This document shows positions 62,088 to 64,000 of a DNA stretch of 64,000 nucleotides, piece after piece. The stretch is from Rickettsiella endosymbiont of Rhagonycha lignosa (lineage in GTDB: Bacteria; Pseudomonadota; Gammaproteobacteria; Diplorickettsiales; Diplorickettsiaceae). The stretch spans positions 1,044,001 to 1,108,000 of the forward strand of contig NZ_OZ035011.1 in the NCBI RefSeq assembly GCF_964031165.1, given 5' to 3'. The translations under genes and the position numbers were made by a program. The first letter of the stretch is position 1, and each line of letters begins with the position of its first letter. Below the pieces are notes generated by a model. The model was not told the DNA's origin. It saw only the letters and a list, made by a program, of their open reading frames with translations, and did no database searches.

Positions 62088-62206
62088 GGTTCATATTCCT
62101 CTAAATTATATAAGGAGTAAACAGAAGGTTAGGATTCTATAAAATAGCATATTTCTAGTTTTTTGCTAGAGGTCCTTATAAATATTTTATGCTTATTTTC
62201 TATTTG

Positions 62207-62331
62207 TATACTCACAGCAATTAAGTTTTTGTCAAGGCGCCGCGAAAATAAAGCAACCGCAGTGTATTAATATACATGAGGATTGCGCATTGAGCGGTAA
62301 CACAGACAAAAATTTAAGTGTGAAGAGTATA
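62207..62331. repeat. 126-bp dispersed repeat, full copy 2
   Basis: The partner of 42907-43032, with the same two ends and the same central order. Its left end TATACTCACAGCAATTAAG and right end, read as complement TATACTCTTCACACTTAAA, form imperfect inverted repeats. It lies between the HU-like and the RMD1-like genes. Confidence 0.7.
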
Positions 62332-62342
62332 AGAAAGTGTCT

Positions 62343-63146
62343 TTATACATGTTGTATAATTTGCACAACTATTTCGATAAAAATTAATAAAATGATCACA
62401 AATTCTAGAATACTGGAATAACGATGTTGTAGCTGACTATTTAACATCTCTAAAATTTCATGCGCGACATCAAGTTTATGATTCAAAGCAGCGACTCTTT
62501 TTGGAATATCTAAAAACTTTTCAGTCATTTCATAATAAGATTCTAGATTCGAATAGCGCCAAAAGTACTCCGGAACATCTAAATATTCACTACTGAGATT
62601 AACCGAACTTCGTGTCAAGAAAATTTCACCAATACGTTTAGAAATTTCCGAACGTGATAGTGAAATTTTGCCAAAGCGTGCTAATTCTCTAGGAAAATGA
62701 CTATTCGCAAGCACAGTTTTATTCACCGATTCTTCATACGATTCTAGTTTTATCGATTGTGCTAAACCATAAGAAATAGCGAGCTTGATTTGCACATTAT
62801 CAGATTCATCACTTTCTAAAGTGATCACATCGACATTAAAGCGTTGATGAGGAAAAAGCCGGGTTTCTTTGCCAAGATAATAAATGAAGCGATCCATTTC
62901 AATTTTTTCTAAAGGATCTATAGAAAAAGGTTTTATCTCATCGATTATTTTTTTTTCTTGTTGTTTACTGAGATTCCAGGTTACAAAACAACCATGATTA
63001 AAGAAAAAAAGATCAATAGGTTTATCTTGTTTAGTGACATACAGTACATTCCGGAATAATTTGGCAATATAGCGTTTAGTACGAAAAAAATCCGCAAGTA
63101 GAGTTAATTTATAATTAGCTGCTGTACAAAAAGAAACGCAACGCAT
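62343..63146 (-). CDS. RMD1/YagE family protein (DUF155)
   Basis: A 267-residue protein with a mixed body and one C-terminal membrane helix (ILEFVIILLIFIEIVVQIIQ, ~246-265). DUF155 features are IDLFFFNHGCFVTWNLSKQQ (~44-63), ISYGLAQSIKLESYEESV and ILEMLNSQLQHRYSSILEFVII. In yeast RMD1 and RMND1 act in mitochondrial translation and membrane anchoring; in bacteria the role is open. Alone on the minus strand beside the second L,D-transpeptidase. Confidence 0.82.
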   Translation of the reverse strand: MRCVSFCTAANYKLTLLADFFRTKRYIAKLFRNVLYVTKQDKPIDLFFFNHGCFVTWNLSKQQEKKIIDEIKPFSIDPLEKIEMDRFIYYLGKETRLFPHQRFNVDVITLESDESDNVQIKLAISYGLAQSIKLESYEESVNKTVLANSHFPRELARFGKISLSRSEISKRIGEIFLTRSSVNLSSEYLDVPEYFWRYSNLESYYEMTEKFLDIPKRVAALNHKLDVAHEILEMLNSQLQHRYSSILEFVIILLIFIEIVVQIIQHV

Positions 63147-63237
63147 AAATGTTCACTGTCGTATACTAGATTTGCTACCCATTATCTATACTCTTCGCGG
63201 CATTCGCCAAAAACCTATTGTGCGTGCATCAAAAAAA

Positions 63238-64000
63238 TCAAGTGAATTTCTTGTTTTTTCGATGAATAGGTGACGCAATACGTCTAGATGTCTCAGGATA
63301 CCCGACTACTTGCGGTATACCATTTTCTCGTAAACTAATACGCTCAACGGATTGCCAATGAATTTTAGCAGTTTTTGAAGTATTTGCTTGAATAAATTTT
63401 TCCATCATTGAACGATTAAATAATGACTGTTTTTGCAATGGTACGTGTGCCTCTAAAAAAAGTCTATGCTTTTCCCAACCAAATTTATAAGGTAAATCAA
63501 TGATGGTTACTTTTTCTTTACGCGTCACTTCTGCAAATAAACTTTCTATATCTTCTGGAAAAAGTCGAATACATCCTGCACTACTCCGTCGTCCGACACC
63601 TTGCGAGTCATTTGTACCGTGAATTAAGTAGGTAGCTTGTTTAAGCCGCATAGCATATCCACCCAATGGATTATCAGGGCCTGGTGGGACTTTTACCGGT
63701 AAATGCACACCATCTTTCGCTCGATCCTTGCGGATTGACTCTGGAACTGTCCAGATGGGATTACGCATTTTTTCGGCAATCCATGAAGGTCCTAAAGGTG
63801 TATCCCATCCTTCTCGACCTATTCCTACAGGATAAGTTATCACCACATGACGATGTGGTGGAAAATAATAAATGCGTAATTCAGCTAAATTAATGACTAA
63901 ACCATGCCGTTTAGGTGGCAAAATAAAACGACTAGGAATTACAATAATGCTTCCAGGTTGAGGATGATCCGGATTGATCATTGGATTGGCTTCTACCAAC
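63238..64000 (-). CDS. L,D-transpeptidase, ErfK/YbiS type (partial)
   Basis: The frame runs off the right edge, so the N-terminus (signal peptide and probably a LysM domain) is missing; PQPGSIIVIPSRFILP near the edge looks like the end of a LysM segment. The YkuD domain has GLVINLAELRIYYFPPHRHV, YPVGIGREGWDTPLG, the site LIHGTNDSQGVGRRSSAGCI with catalytic His and Cys (HGTN...SAGCIRLF). It cross-links peptidoglycan or attaches a lipoprotein in the periplasm. With the YcbB-type enzyme it points to extensive L,D-cross-linking, as reported in Coxiella small-cell variants. Confidence 0.9.
   Translation of the reverse strand, partial: LVEANPMINPDHPQPGSIIVIPSRFILPPKRHGLVINLAELRIYYFPPHRHVVITYPVGIGREGWDTPLGPSWIAEKMRNPIWTVPESIRKDRAKDGVHLPVKVPPGPDNPLGGYAMRLKQATYLIHGTNDSQGVGRRSSAGCIRLFPEDIESLFAEVTRKEKVTIIDLPYKFGWEKHRLFLEAHVPLQKQSLFNRSMMEKFIQANTSKTAKIHWQSVERISLRENGIPQVVGYPETSRRIASPIHRKNKKFT

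Overview
The window looks like a chromosomal segment of a low-GC, host-associated gammaproteobacterium of the Legionellales, most likely Coxiellaceae/Diplorickettsiaceae (Rickettsiella- or Diplorickettsia-like). This is inferred from gammaproteobacterial housekeeping genes (RpoH, HflD, IspG, ZapE, DusA, FeoABC), many large AT-rich proteins without recognisable enzymatic domains (ankyrin, pentapeptide, helical-repeat and membrane proteins typical of secreted-effector repertoires), and visible gene decay. No rRNA, tRNA, CRISPR array, secretion-system gene or complete insertion sequence was found.

Layout. 1-4.6 kb: a minus-strand run Rsm22-like methyltransferase, wecB, EamA permease, glycosyltransferase, carbamoyltransferase (cut by the window edge), probably surface glycan or metabolite tailoring. 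4.6-14 kb: accessory region with an unknown membrane protein, an ankyrin pseudogene, a small unknown gene, a truncated BarA/LetS-type phosphorelay protein and a 1796-residue pentapeptide-repeat protein. 14.4-17 kb: panD and a copper ATPase. 17.1-21 kb: a helical-repeat protein, then a frameshifted tandem-repeat gene between two inward-facing remnants of one insertion sequence. 21-29 kb: saccharopine-dehydrogenase-like protein, hflD, mraY, murF, murE, with a glycosyltransferase inserted on the opposite strand. 29-31.7 kb: feoABC behind a Fur-box promoter. 31.7-43.7 kb: mostly housekeeping genes (dusA, recJ, def, ispG, rpoH, a CYTH protein), an L,D-transpeptidase, a higher-GC isochorismatase-fold gene and three unknown membrane proteins. 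44-56.8 kb: a second accessory block of effector-like proteins, a MATCAP-like metalloprotease and a two-domain terpene synthase/cyclase. 56.9-64 kb: hemH, an ABC exporter, an alpha/beta hydrolase, zapE, an HU-like protein, an RMD1/DUF155 protein and a second L,D-transpeptidase.

Two observations tie the accessory genes together. First, most of the unknown genes, and the terpene synthase, are preceded by two TTAA half-sites exactly 11 bp apart, usually 39-60 bp before the start codon and followed by a -10-like hexamer. This is the architecture of the PmrA box that controls Dot/Icm genes and effectors in Legionella and Coxiella, and suggests one regulon. Second, the tandem-repeat gene in the IS-flanked cassette has such a box but is out of frame at a C9 tract and again at a G6 tract, so it is phase-variable, decaying, or affected by homopolymer sequencing error.

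The most novel candidate is the 759-residue terpenoid enzyme. Its N-terminal class I domain has a DDxxxD-type motif, an exact NSE triad, an arginine exactly 46 residues upstream and an RY pair. Its C-terminal beta-type domain has a DVDST motif and a QDGSW motif. This order is the reverse of plant bifunctional diterpene synthases. Other structure worth attention: a 126-bp dispersed repeat with imperfect inverted ends (two full and several partial copies), a 144-bp palindrome between a hydrolase gene and zapE, and a duplicated hairpin-containing 3' tail near 6.7 and 7.2 kb.
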